A stretch of DNA of 64,000 bases from Strigamia acuminata. Its lineage: Eukaryota > Arthropoda > Chilopoda > Geophilomorpha > Linotaeniidae. Of this stretch, positions 19,576 to 30,384 are shown one piece after another (position 1 is the first letter of the stretch; every line of letters begins with the position of its first letter). A model generated the notes under the pieces. The model worked only from the letters and a program-made list of their open reading frames with translations. It was not told where the DNA came from and made no database searches. The stretch lies in NCBI GenBank assembly GCA_949358305.1, contig OX442314.1, positions 49,298,581 to 49,362,580 of the forward strand, read 5' to 3'. A program made the position numbers and the translations under genes.

Positions 19576-20891
19576 GGGCGGGGACCAAATGGGCGCGTCT
19601 TAAATGAGCGCACAAGTCAAATACGCGCATCAAATACGCGCGTCTTAAATGCGCGCTCTCGGATACGCGCAATTCAAATGCGCGCGTTTTAGATCCGCGC
19701 GTCCTGAATGCGCGCATACTGAATTTATTATTTTGACAGAATTAAATAAAAAAAAAACAAATACAAATTATATAGAATTAATTAAAATAAATTGTTAAAA
19801 AACCAGTCTCAAATGTTGCTTTAAGGTGGGTTCACACTTGTGTTCACACTAGGGGCAAGGCAAGGAAAAAGTAATTAAACGCAACGCAGAGTCTGTTCAC
19901 ACTGTAGGGCACGTGTGAACAGAGCTGCAACAGACAGTTTTCGCATTAGCATGCAGCGTCTGGCCAATCGGATGGTTTCAATGAAACCTGGAATTGGATC
20001 TAGTTCTAGAACTAGTTGCAGAATCCGAAAATGGTGGCCTGTTTGCATGTGGCAAAGTCTCACCAACCAAACGTGAATCGACGAGAGTTGAAGTCGATCG
20101 TGATTGGTTGGACGCAAGACCTTTCCTTGCGTTGCGTCGCTTACTTCAACTCGGAGTTGAAGCAGGATTTGGCGTCAACATGAAGAATTTTTGGACGCAA
20201 GCAGCTTGCGTTGCGTCTAGTGTGAACACAAGTGTGAACCCACCTTTAGTTTTCATTTTGGAATTTGTTGCTTCAGATTTCACAGTGATTCCATCTGTCA
20301 GTGGACAGTTTACAATTGCAATATGAATTTAAAACACTTAAAATAGTTCAAAGAAGAGTCTGGTGAGGTAGCTGCGCTTCTTGATCACCATGCGACAAAT
20401 AAGGCATTTCAGTAGCACATCAACCTCAACAATCCTTTAAACACATCCAGAACATGCAGTGTGGCCACACCTGTAGACAATGTTACACTGGTGTGCACTA
20501 CACATTTGGCAGATGGAATCGTTTGGTTCCACTGGCACCACCAGTCGTACAGTCTAGATATGCCACGCCTGGGCTCTGGTGCAGTGTCAGGCAGGCCCAC
20601 GACCGCGCCGAGAAACATTAGGATCACCATTACATTGTTTAACGTTTGGTGGACGTTACAAAGCGTTACGTTATTGCGCGCATTTGACTTGCGCGGAATT
20701 AAGACGCGCGGAATTAAGCCGCGCGCATTTGAGACATGCGCATTTAAAACTCCGGATTGTTGAATTGCGTGCTATAATTATTATTTTATTTAATTTTACA
20801 TTTTTATTGTGGGCGCGCATTTAACACGCGCCCATTTGACACTGCTTTAAATAGCGCGCGCATTTGATTTGCGCGGATTTGGTCCCACCCG
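19576..20891. mobile_element. Non-autonomous DNA transposon, 8-bp target duplication, CGCGC subterminal arrays
   Basis: TATACATT flanks both ends (19568-19575 and 20892-20899). The ends GGGCGGGGACCAAATGGGCG and, inverted, CGGGTGGGACCAAATCCGCG are imperfect terminal repeats. Inside each end is an array of GCGC cores every 13-17 bp (nine on the left, 19,593-19,710; nine on the right, 20,676-20,874) in inverted orientation. No transposase. An 8-bp duplication suggests hAT, P, Merlin or a similar group, but the termini do not fix the superfamily. About 890 bp before the nested MITE is counted. Confidence 0.75.
19824..20245. mobile_element. PIF/Harbinger-type MITE nested in the larger element
   Basis: Perfect 29-bp terminal inverted repeats (19824-19852, starting AGGTGGGTTCACACTTGTGT, and 20217-20245) flanked by TTA on both sides. 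A 3-bp TWA duplication is typical of PIF/Harbinger. The subterminal ACGCAACGCA motif is also partly repeated in inverse orientation. Perfect repeats indicate youth. No coding capacity. Confidence 0.85.
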
Positions 20892-21060
20892 TATACATTA
20901 TACATTATACATTTTTACAGATGAGGGAATTTCCCCAATACCTAAATTGAAAAAATAAATGAAAAATAATGAAAAATGATTAGAAAAATAATTACAAAAA
21001 AATTCCAATTTTTCTCTTTTTCTGTCACTTCCAAAAGCGTGACAACGTATAGCAATCTTC

Positions 21061-22419
21061 CTTTTTCTGTTTTGTCTGGATGGCTATCTCCTTATTGTGT
21101 GCAGCATTTATAAAGACGTCTGGGTCGACGTCTGCAACTTGCAGCCTGTGCAAACTGCATGGGAAAACGAAGAGCGGATATTTTAAATAAAATACATAAA
21201 TTATATAAAATTATAAAAAAAATTCTACAAGTGGGGTAAGTGGCCCACACACATAGAAAATCGAAAAAAGCGCAATATTTTACATTCAACATGAAAAACG
21301 TTTGAAACCGTGGTCCCATCAGCTGAGATGTGAATGAAATTCAAAGAAAACTCGACCATTTCAACTGAATCTTAATTCTAGGAAATTGGCCGCTTCTGAT
21401 AGAAATCTCCGTTGACAGAATTGTCTCAGAATTTTGCGCTTTTGGGGAATCCATCTTCGAAACTGCACTCTGATTGGCTTTTTTGTCTTTGTGATAATTT
21501 TATCATGATGTTTAAGACCTACATCTTTTGAAAGTTGGAGTGTCCTGACTCCATTTTGTATTTGCGTTATTTTGTGACGCGCCCGCTTACGCGAGCGCCC
21601 TCTGTACTTTTTGAATTTATTAAACCACTTATGTTAATTTCCAACTAAGACATGGCTGCTTATTTTGACCGCTCATAATTTCATCCACTTTCATCAATTT
21701 ATCCGACGTTAAGAACACATTAAAAGTTGTACAAGAACTTGGGTAAAGTTGTGACTCACTGGACAAACACTTTGTGAACGTTCTGTAGGGTTCTCTAATT
21801 TTCAATTACAACAATCCAGTACTTCCTGAGAAATGAATTGTTGAAAAAATAAATGATAAATCTAAATCTACATGATCCAACTTGGGTCATGAAGTTTATT
21901 CATGCAGTAAGCAAGTTAACTTACATAGCCTCTAAACAGATACAGGTGTCGTAAACGCAGAATAAATACTCATTCACTTTATGAAATTTACAATAACTGT
22001 ATAGCAAATAATTAACAATGGTGTACTAAATATACGGAGTTAAAGCAAATTTACAAAAGCATAAATTATATAGTAACAAAATATGAAGTCAAGTAAATTA
22101 ATCAACATACAAAATAATATGCCAACCAGAATATAAATTATACAGCTTAAAACCAAGGACGACTACTCCAATGGACAGGAAACACAATACTGTGGGTTTG
22201 GCCAGCTGCACTACTGCAAAAGTTGCGATGTTCGGACTACACAGCCATCGGCTGAGTTTGGCTTTCGCAACTATACTAGAAAGGGAAAACACTAGACGAG
22301 AGTACATAGAAACGAGTTAAAAATTGTTGGAGCAATAAATTTTTGCGAAAATTAAGAAAGATTTTTTGTCGATTATAGTAGAGCACACATCTTGCAAACA
22401 ACATAAATGGATCACTTAG
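21061..22419. other. No supported feature
   Basis: AT-rich unique-looking sequence. I saw no domain, RNA gene or clear repeat in it. Confidence 0.4.
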
Positions 22420-22431
22420 TTACAGTTGATA

Positions 22432-22605
22432 GTCAAATCCTTTAACAATAAGCACTTCAAGTCTGTATGTCAATTTACCAATAGTGATATTCAACTTGGT
22501 TTTTCCCACTGGATGCACTAATTCACCACTAATTCCTATTACAAGTAATCGGACATCGGCCAACTCGATAACTTTTGCCTGAAATGTTTCAAGGATCACG
22601 ATCCG
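22432..22605 (-). pseudogene. Retroelement aspartic-protease remnant
   Basis: Reverse-strand frame reading GISGELVHPVGKTKLNITIG then YRLEVLIVKGFDYQL and a stop. This matches the second half of Gypsy-type retropepsins, which continue as ILGxDFL; here the frame ends just before that motif. No LTR or neighbouring pol part was found. Confidence 0.5.
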
Positions 22606-24059
22606 ATCGGATCGTAACACTATTCCCTCCTTCTATTCCCTCCTTCGAGGTTGACAGCTCGTCCTTCATCATGACATATGGTTGCAATTGTTCATCTTCC
22701 CATCGCCATCTTGCCTCCTCACCCATACTTTCCAGCGTCAGCCGCAGCTTCTTTAACATATATAAATATGGGTTTAGAGCCGCGGCTTGGGGTGCCCGTT
22801 TTGAATAAGAGCCGCGGCTCTTAATTGCAGAAATACGGTATATATATATATATTTATTTTATTTAGTTTACTCGAATGCACTCATTGCTGGGTATTCATT
22901 GTTGTCGGGCTGAAGTTGCGGAATTGCTTCGATCAATTGGTTCAACGCAACAAAGTCATCCTAACCATAAAATTTTAAAAAAAGCAAATTGTAACATAAT
23001 GCCGGTCTACTTACTACAAATTAGATCTTTCCTTTGCGGACACATCTAGAAGTCCTCACCTCAGGTAAACCCAATGTTAAAATAAAAATGGGATGTTCTA
23101 GTTGATAAGAAGGCATTTTTAATCTGATGATTGCCATAGATGAACTAAATTTAAATAAAACTGGTTGTACAAAACTAAGCACAAAAAGGCCATTAAAAAT
23201 TTGGTAAATGTTCTAATTTTAAATTAAAATAATAAAAATTTCTTATGTTATTGCCTTTCACCTTCCACATACAAAGTAATATCAAAGTGTAATTCTTACA
23301 CGAATATTACTTATTAAACAAATAGGATAAGTAAGATGCTTTCTGCTCAGATCTTGTGTGTCAAAATAGATTAGTGGATCAGATGCTGACATGTGAACAA
23401 ATGAAATAAATTGATCAGGTTTCAAATCTGTGTGTTATAAACAGTTTATTTCATTTTTTATAGATTTTATGAAAAAAAAGAAAATGATGGCTTTAAATAA
23501 ATCAAATTTATTGTGTTCTAACCATTGATGGAAGCCGATTGTAGTAAAATACGATGAATATGCTATCCTTAGACAACCATGGCAATAAAGAGTATTAATC
23601 CTAAACTGTGTGTTATATTTGCATGGTGAATGGTGTCCAATATTCCCATGGCCCTTCTCTGGCCATGAGCCAACTGTCCGCCACCAAGGGACACTTGGGT
23701 CTTGATGCATTTGCACGGCAGTGTCGTACTGCTGCATTTAATAAATGGACTCAATAGTAGGATGTATACCTAAGAGTGGTGTTTATTCACACCGCTCAGG
23801 TTTATATCACCTGGCGGCACTTGACTTAGACAGTATTGCCAGTGGCCAATTACATAAATACATGAACACGACATCACTTCTTTTCTTTCAATGAATAAAC
23901 AACATAACATGAAATAAATAAATAACAATTAAATATGAGCAATGATTACAATAAATAACTTCCTGAGGCCTGAGTACTAAAACTTATACAAACACTTAGT
24001 ATGAATTAATTTTAACTCTTTACAACAACCTTTACTAAATTTCACTTATTTTAAATGGT
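22606..24059. other. Spacer with small repeats, no supported gene
   Basis: Holds an inverted AGAGCCGCGGCT pair near 22,775-22,820, a short TA microsatellite near 22,838-22,852, and one copy of a ~45-bp dispersed repeat near 23,599-23,646. Nothing coding recognised. Confidence 0.4.
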
Positions 24060-24240
24060 AATTTTCCAACAAATATTTCAATGTGCTCTTGGCTCTCCTC
24101 GGGCGTGGTGACTGTGGCTGCACTGGTGGGCGCGGTACTTGTGGTTCTGGCGGACGCCCTCGTGGACGTACTATCGGTCCAGTTGGTACCCGAGGTGGTA
24201 TTTCCTCGTGGCCCACGGCAACGTCTGGAATTGGTTTATT
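24060..24240 (-). pseudogene. Possible C-terminal remnant of a retroelement Pol
   Basis: The reverse strand reads a Pro/Arg-rich tail (GPIVRPRGRPPEPQVPRPP, then RPRRAKSTLKYLLENY and a stop), a composition common at the ends of LTR-retrotransposon polyproteins. No catalytic domain is present. Low confidence. Confidence 0.2.
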
Positions 24241-24360
24241 TTAATATGGATGGATTTTCATATCTCTATTATTTTATAAATTTTTTTTTTATTTTCAAAT
24301 TATTTTCAATTGGAAACTTCATTTTATTTCTTTTATTATTTCATTTTATCGTTTAAACAT

Positions 24361-25602
24361 TCATTCCAAATCGCCTAAGTTGCTCTCGTTCAATTGTTCC
24401 TCATCGTTCATCCCATCAAATTCTTCGTCTATCCCATCATACAATTCTTCGTCGTCGTGCAACTTTTTATCATCGTCGTTGCTGTCGTGCAACTTTTCGT
24501 CATCTTGGATTCCTTCGTCCAATTTTTGCTCGTTATCCAATCTATCATCACCAGTGACGAGTTTCTCCTGCACTGCACCTGCAGGTAGTTCATCAGATTC
24601 AGTAGGACTGATCGAATCTAGTCTTGGTCGTTTGCTTTCTTTTGGTTCTACATCAGATTCTAGTCTAGGTCGTTTCTTTGGAGATCTCGCTTTAACGGGC
24701 GACATCTGGCGGTACGATTTCACACGCGATCGCGATTTAATCGGAGACCTGGATCTGTGCGACGTTTGGGTATAATTTATGACGGGTCTCGAATCGTCAC
24801 GGTTCTTGGGCACACCCGGTCTGATTAATCTCACATAGCGGCCATGTAATTCGGTATTGTGGAATCTTTCGATCGCCTTTCCCCGATCCCACTCGGTCGC
24901 GAAATCAACCACGCCTTCGTTTTTCCGAATCTTATGCGCATCCGCGTAGAGAACTTCCGCAGCTTGCGACATGTAATCCTTCAAGTCTCGCCAACCGATA
25001 CTGTCCGCCAAGTTCTCCACGTGAACTCGGAATCTCTCCCGAAAATCACGACTACAATTACTCGTCTCTTGGCCCAATCCACGTCCATCCCTCGAATCGA
25101 AATTTCGTTGCCCATCGCCGCCACGATTAGAATTATAATTCCTTGAACACTCGCCACGATTAGAATTATAATTCGTTGAATTCTCGCCACGATTAGAATC
25201 GTTAAATCTACGTCCGTCCCTCGAATCGAAATTGCGTGACTCCCGGCCCGATCCACGACTATTTCCCGAATCGAAATTGCGTTGCCCTTCGCCACGATTA
25301 GAATTATAATTTCGTGATCCCTCGCCACGATAAGAATCATAATTTCCTCTCGAATCGAAATTGCGTGGTTTGTCTCTTTCGTTTCCACGACTTCGGGCGT
25401 ATTGCACCAATGCCGGTTGACCGAGCAAGTTGCGGCCATTCAAGCGGGAAATAGCTTCGTCGGCGTCTCGATTATTGGCCAATTGCACGAAAGCAAAGCC
25501 AATTTGAAGATAAATTTCGTGGATTTCGTATCCCTTCAAGAAATCCTCAATGTCCCTGTTGCAAACGTCGCGCGCTAATCCACCGATAAAAATTCGTGAC
25601 AT
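24361..25602 (-). CDS. Intronless two-RRM SR-like splicing factor (413 aa)
   Basis: RRM1 spans about 3-70 with IFIGGLA (RNP2) and IGFAFVQL (RNP1). A Gly/Arg/Asn/Asp-rich linker (71-185) repeats units like RNFDSRG and NYNSNRGE. RRM2 (about 191-262) carries GWRDLKDYM, the counterpart of the SWQDLKD signature of SRSF4/5/6 (Drosophila B52) pseudo-RRMs. A short RS stretch (SHRSRSPIKSRSRVKS, 281-296) could be an SRPK target; the last 85 residues are strongly acidic (DEEL, DDDKK repeats), unusual for an SR protein. Single exon, ATG at 25602, with a TATA box 76 bp upstream. Likely nuclear RNA-binding factor for splicing. Probably a retrocopy that has diverged while remaining open. Confidence 0.85.
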   Translation of the reverse strand: MSRIFIGGLARDVCNRDIEDFLKGYEIHEIYLQIGFAFVQLANNRDADEAISRLNGRNLLGQPALVQYARSRGNERDKPRNFDSRGNYDSYRGEGSRNYNSNRGEGQRNFDSGNSRGSGRESRNFDSRDGRRFNDSNRGENSTNYNSNRGECSRNYNSNRGGDGQRNFDSRDGRGLGQETSNCSRDFRERFRVHVENLADSIGWRDLKDYMSQAAEVLYADAHKIRKNEGVVDFATEWDRGKAIERFHNTELHGRYVRLIRPGVPKNRDDSRPVINYTQTSHRSRSPIKSRSRVKSYRQMSPVKARSPKKRPRLESDVEPKESKRPRLDSISPTESDELPAGAVQEKLVTGDDRLDNEQKLDEGIQDDEKLHDSNDDDKKLHDDEELYDGIDEEFDGMNDEEQLNESNLGDLE

Positions 25603-25677
25603 TGTAATGTATGTAAAGATTGACTGTCTTCGAATCGCTCTGGATGATAATGGCTATGTACGACATTCTCCTCTAAG

Positions 25678-25790
25678 TTATATACGGAAACTATACAGTC
25701 CTACACGTCGCTAAGACGTTTTCTTATGGCAGTGGCTACGTTCACGTCGGACGTGAACGTAGCCACTTCGTTTTCTTATACTTGGTCAGT
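25678..25790 (-). promoter_or_regulatory. TATA box and ACGTT cluster for the SR-protein gene
   Basis: TATATAA (25678-25684, reverse strand) is preceded by AAACGTCTTAGCGACGT and by the palindrome at 25732-25766 containing CTACGTTCACG and its mirror. Same architecture as the SRPK-like gene. Confidence 0.6.
25732..25766. repeat. 35-bp perfect palindrome in the SR-gene promoter
   Basis: Arms of 17 bp (GTGGCTACGTTCACGTC and its complement) around one central G. Each arm carries an ACGTT core. It lies about 55 bp upstream of the TATA box and 94 bp from the tRNA gene. Confidence 0.8.
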
Positions 25791-25859
25791 GACGACACGA
25801 AAATTATTTTGTTTAATTTGCAATTCAATTTAATGAGAAAATGCAACGTCTTTAGGCAT

Positions 25860-25931
25860 GCGATGGTGGTATAATGGTCAGCATAGCTGCCTTCCAAGCA
25901 GTTGATCCGGGTTCGATTCCCGGCCATCGCA
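25860..25931 (+). tRNA. tRNA-Gly (anticodon TCC)
   Basis: A 72-nt cloverleaf: acceptor GCGATGG pairs with CCATCGC (25924-25930), discriminator A, anticodon stem CTGCC/…GGCAG-type with loop CTTCCAA giving TCC, and T arm CCGGG-TTCGATT-CCCGG. The A-box region TGGTATAATGG and B box GGTTCGATTCC are intact and a T-run terminator follows from 25,937. No intron and no encoded CCA, as in eukaryotes. Confidence 0.95.
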
Positions 25932-27065
25932 AATGTTTATTTTTTATTTTTATTTTTTTTAAATTATTTTTCGTTGACACCCGTCAGTAATCTGGTTTTA
26001 CATGGTTTTAGTTGGTCATAGTTTTCCAGATAAATAAAAATCCGAATTTTTGTTGTCTGGAAAACCGTGTTGATTTTCTGCCAGTTCTCGTCAGTAGTTA
26101 TTAGATGATGGCCCCTCTGGGCTACCTTAATGCAATATAAAGATTTGTTCTCTTTTGAGCAATATCCCTTGTTATCGGCTTGTGTGCCCCGTATCCATAT
26201 CTACGTTGAATCCGAAGATGGAAGCATGCACTGACTTAGTGTTTCTCTCCGGTACCGCTAATTTAATTTAAATTCATCAACGAAAATTTGAGGTATTTAA
26301 ATGAAAACGGTAACGATTTTTAATATTCCAGAACGAAGGCGCGGTATTTGTTAATAGCGACTCGAAAATAACTTTTTTTCCATTTCCATGTGAATTGTTG
26401 AGTTAAGGAACTGGTCGGACAACGGTGAGTCTGTTAGGCTTATTTTTTTATGGTTACACTACTACATACGTCAAACTCACAAGTTCAGCAAATATTTCTA
26501 CAAATTGAAATATTTATTTAAAAATAATTAAAATCTACTTTGAGCAGATTTATTAATTTTTTTACTTTTAAATTTTATTTTTAAATTTGTTCACGTGGTT
26601 TTCTGCACTGTTTTTAATGGTTGACTTGTTCGCCGGGGTGTAAAATCCAACACTCTACCTCCACGTGGTCACCCCTGGATAAACTGAGCAGTGAACCAGA
26701 AGAGAGCTCTGGTCATTTGAAAATTTCTTACGACAATTTTCTTAATATTTTTTAACATTTCTTATGTTTGATATTTGTTTTGCATTGTATTGTAAGTCCG
26801 CAACCTCCATGAATGCGGCATTTACATGACTTTGTATTGTAAGCCCACAATACTCCTTGAATGTGGCATTAACAAGACTGTTGATGTTAACTGTAGCATC
26901 CTGTTCACAATGGTGTAACGACTATCGCCGGGTAAAGTTGTCAATCTCGCGCTAGGGATTATGGGATTGAAAATAGTACATTATATGATAATAGTACATT
27001 ACATACGATTATAGTGCTTTAACATTTACACATGTGACTGACAATTCAAATATTGGTTCAAATAT
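25932..27065. other. No supported gene
   Basis: AT-rich spacer downstream of the tRNA. Two copies of a GTATTGTAAG.CC.CAA....TGAATG.GGCATT motif lie near 26,789-26,875. Nothing else I can support. Confidence 0.4.
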
Positions 27066-27142
27066 ATGGTTGGAACGTGTTGTGTGCCTGGCTGCAGCAA
27101 TAATACACAACAACAAATTTTCATTTCATCAATTTCCATTAA
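27066..27142 (+). pseudogene. THAP-domain N-terminal fragment ending at a MITE
   Basis: ATG at 27066 reads MVGTCCVPGCSNNTQQQIFI, the start of a THAP zinc finger (CxxxxC with VPGC and SN). The frame runs straight into the TTAA where the MITE at 27143 is inserted. Beyond the MITE the frame soon stops and I could not find the remaining Cys and His, so the gene looks broken. It could instead belong to a decayed P-like transposase. Confidence 0.45.
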
Positions 27143-27576
27143 CCCTTCCAACCCTGAGATGGGTCATTTTGTGACCCTGTTTTAAAAAAATCATTATTTT
27201 TATAAGAAATAATTTTTTTTTCTCTCTGATTTTTGCTGACTATTCCTTTGAAACATCACTAGACACTATACCACAGTTGAAACTTTTTTAATTTTTTAAG
27301 TTTTTCTATAATTTGAATTCAAAGTTTAACTGGGTCAAAAAAGACCCATCTTAGGAGTCCAAAGGACATAAATCATGATCATCAGCAGGCTCCGCTAACG
27401 TCAACCATTGCCACCAGGTGTCGCGGCGGCCATCTTTGTTGTTGTCAAAAACACACGTGTTGGCCAAATTCCTTCGGAAATCTTTAAGACCCGGATTTTG
27501 CGCATGCGCAGAATCTGGGTCATGTAATGCACATCTTAGGGAGAGATGGGAGGCAAATTCTTTCGGGTTGGAAGGG
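27143..27576. mobile_element. piggyBac-like MITE (TTAA target)
   Basis: Ends CCCTTCCAACCC and GGGTTGGAAGGG are 12-bp inverted repeats and TTAA flanks both sides (27139-27142, 27577-27580). CCC termini and TTAA duplication are piggyBac hallmarks. 434 bp without a transposase; a decayed relative lies at 14815-15020. Confidence 0.75.
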
Positions 27577-27580
27577 TTAA

Positions 27581-28780
27581 TAGAGTTTATTAAAAGTTAT
27601 ACAATGGTACTTAATTCTCTGTTGCACACAGTATTGAAATTAGCAGTTTTTCTCTTTTATTTAGACATCAGGTCTAGTTCCATGTTTACACGTACTTAGT
27701 TTTCCAGATATAAAGTGATAATGCAAATTTCATTTTCCTGGAAAACTGATCATGCAAACAAACCAGCTTTCCAGAAAGGATAGTTTTATTCAAAAAACTA
27801 AATTCCAGTTGTATGAGGTAGATTTTGGGCATTTTGCGCATGTTAGCACGCGTCTGACATGGGTACTTAACGTTTTAAAGAATCAGTGCAGAAGGAAATT
27901 TTACAAAAAAAGTCCAGATGACTCAAAGTTAGTGGACATGATGAAATTACATATCACAGAATGTACGTGTTTGCAATACCCCAATTCACTGCTAAAATGG
28001 TTTTTTTTTTAAATAAAAAATAAAAACTTTATTATTTTTAGTTAAAATATGGAAATTCTTTATTAAAAAAAGGAAAAACCGAATTTTGTTTGTACAAAAA
28101 ATACAATATTTTACTTTTCAAAATTCTAATTGACATAATTTGAAAAACAAAATTTTTTTTGTAAAAAATTCAAACAGCTGAATGTTTAGACGAAAACAAT
28201 CAAGAAAATTGGAAAAATTAAATAAAAACATTAGTTCAAGACAATTTGAAAATAAAAACTAAACTTATTGATAAAAAAAATACATTTCACCGAAATTCTT
28301 GTTTCAAAAACTGAAAAAATCAAAATTTTCGTTGAAAAAATCTAAAAAAAAATTGGAAGTTTTCATTTAAAAATTCGAACAAAACAACATTTTTGTTTAA
28401 AATTTGCCTAATTGCGGCAAAATTAAAGAATTTGTAAAGAAAATCATTTCCAAAACAGTACTTCTGCTTGCTGGCTGTACATTTCTCCACGCATTCCGCA
28501 GGGGATATCTCATAATAGCTGGAACCGGAAGTGAGGCGGAGTGTCGCTTCTGTACTATTCTGTGCCCTGCCTTCTCGGACGGGGGAGGAGAGCAAGGAGA
28601 GTTAGTTAACAAATCCCACCGGCTTTTTTTAATTTTGCACTCCTTTGTCCCTGTTTGGCTTTCTTATCTGCAAGACTCTTTGATATAAATGGTTTCTTGA
28701 AGATCACCATGTGATGGTAATAATTAATGGGTGATACTGATGATGATAGGGTTAATGTATCGTACATAAATATTAAGGAG
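27581..28780. other. No supported gene
   Basis: Mostly A/T-rich sequence with runs of poly-A from about 28,000 to 28,440. Short open frames here show no domain. Confidence 0.4.
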
Positions 28781-28929
28781 TATACTCTTTCCACACTCAA
28801 GGTTGACCCTGGAAGCTGGGCTCCCATTGGCCTACTTAGAAATGCAATGCAATATAGTTACATTGCAGTTCTAAGTAGGCCAATGGGAGCCCAGCTTCCA
28901 GGGTCAACCTTGAGTGTGGAAAGAGTATA
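28781..28929. repeat. 149-bp near-perfect hairpin
   Basis: The outer 61 bp (28781-28841, TATACTCTTTCCACACTCAA...) are mirrored exactly at 28869-28929. The inner ATGCAATG/CATTGCA continues the stem with one mismatch and leaves only about 10 nt in the loop. No target duplication is obvious. Confidence 0.9.
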
Positions 28930-29344
28930 GCTAGGAGGCTGCGCGGGAAAATCTGACAATAGGTTAGGCCAGGGCGGCCATATTGAAGTCGAGGCAGCAA
29001 AACCATTTCTTTCATTTCCATCGCCATCCTGCTTCCCCGGCTATCAACCAGAGGAAGCTATTCATCCAGGTCCAGTAATCAAATACCAAATAAACCTTAG
29101 ATGTTGCTCGTAGGGCAAAGCAACTAAAGCGTGATCATGCGTCAATATCTTGACGCATATGAAATATGTCAACCAAAGGTCTCAATAAAATCAGTAAGTC
29201 AAACATAAAGTGCAAAAATCTCTGTTTAAACTCTGTGCAGAGTTTACCAAACAAACCTCATTAGTATAACAACCAATGAGGTAAACAAACCAATACTAAC
29301 TCAGGGGTACCTCATTAGTATGTAGAAAAGGGGAAGTTATAAAG

Positions 29345-29842
29345 GGTTACAAGGTTCTGATTCGTCTGTTTCAGATTCCACAGTGAAGAATGCAGGAGCC
29401 GACTCAAAAGAATCTTCATCTTCTTGGTCGCTTTGTAAGGTTTCTGCCTCAGATTCTTCCTCTGAATCTACCTTTGGTCGCTCTTTGTTCGGTGCGACGT
29501 TTAGCTCAGTTTTATTTCATTTGGGGTTTCTTTGTGTTGCTTGGTTTTAAATCATGCCAATAATGTGTAATCCAAATTTTTTTTGTTGCCTCGATGACTT
29601 GTTTTAACTTGTGGAATGTTTATTCTATGAGCCTTACGTTTCAAAGAGTATCTAACAATTATTCCTTTGGTTGTTTTAAGGCCAAGTTTTGACTGTTGAA
29701 ATTTAGGCTTTAACCCGTATGCAATACATCCAAATCGCTTTAAATATTTTACAGTTGGCAATTTTGTTTGTCCACAACTCCTCCGGAGTTCTACCATGCA
29801 AAGATTTTGAGTAAGGACGGCGACATTTAAACATTTAAACAA
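29345..29842 (-). pseudogene. Ty1/Copia integrase and linker remnant
   Basis: The reverse strand reads VKYLKRFGCIAYGLKP, then SKLGLKTTKGIIVRYS and RINIPQVK, the Copia integrase C-terminal block (normally LRxFGCxAYxxxP...SKLDxKSxxGxFxGY). Further along is an acidic linker (KVDSEEESEAETLQSDQEDE) ending in a stop near 29,345. Stops and a frameshift separate the parts. Unrelated in detail to the intact Copia element at 32,239. Confidence 0.65.
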
Positions 29843-30050
29843 TTAACAATTAACATAAACAATTAGCAAATAAAATAAACAATTAGCAAATAAAATAAAC
29901 AATTAGCAAATAAAATAAACAATTAGCAAATAAAATGGACAGTTAACAAATAAAATTAACAATTAACAAATAAAATAAACAATTAACAAATGAAATAAAC
30001 AATTAACAAATGAAATGAATAGTTAACAAATAAAATAAACAATTAAAAAA
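29838..30050. repeat. 20-bp tandem array
   Basis: About ten copies of AACAATTARCAAATAAAATA with scattered point changes. Confidence 0.85.
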
Positions 30051-30384
30051 TAAGAAAAAAAATTAAAGAATTAATGAAAGTAGTTTGCTCAACTTTTCTT
30101 CCCATTGGACATCTGTCAGTTGGATTGGTCATAGGGCCAGAATAGTTTTTGCCTCCTCTGGATTCTGGGCGAGGGCTCTCAGTATTTGTTATAAACTAAA
30201 GACTCGGATGACAACTGACTTGTTGTATTTATTGCTCTTCAAAACGTTAAATGTAGGTTGCACTAGAAAAATACACGCAAGGTCAACTTAAGAAAAAACA
30301 TATATGTCATCAGTGGAGTGACAAGACCTCTGGTGACGGAAAAGTGGATACCGGTATTTACACAAAAAATGTATTTTTACAAGT

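Larger units (their letters stand above)
18239..21060. repeat. Three diverged copies of a local duplication
   Basis: TTGATGATATCATGACTTTG...CAGATGAGGG...CCCCAATACCTAAATTG occurs at about 18,240-18,370, 19,143-19,275 and 19,540-19,575 plus 20,913-21,020. Copies 2 and 3 also share a downstream CTTTCTGTCACTTC.AAAAGCGTGAC block (19,450 and 21,020). Copy 3 is interrupted by the element at 19,576-20,891. The pattern fits local segmental duplication of about 400 bp followed by decay. Confidence 0.7.

Noticed and set aside
29838-30050. Regular repeats that could suggest a CRISPR array
   Set aside because: Contiguous 20-bp tandem units without spacers in a eukaryotic genome.
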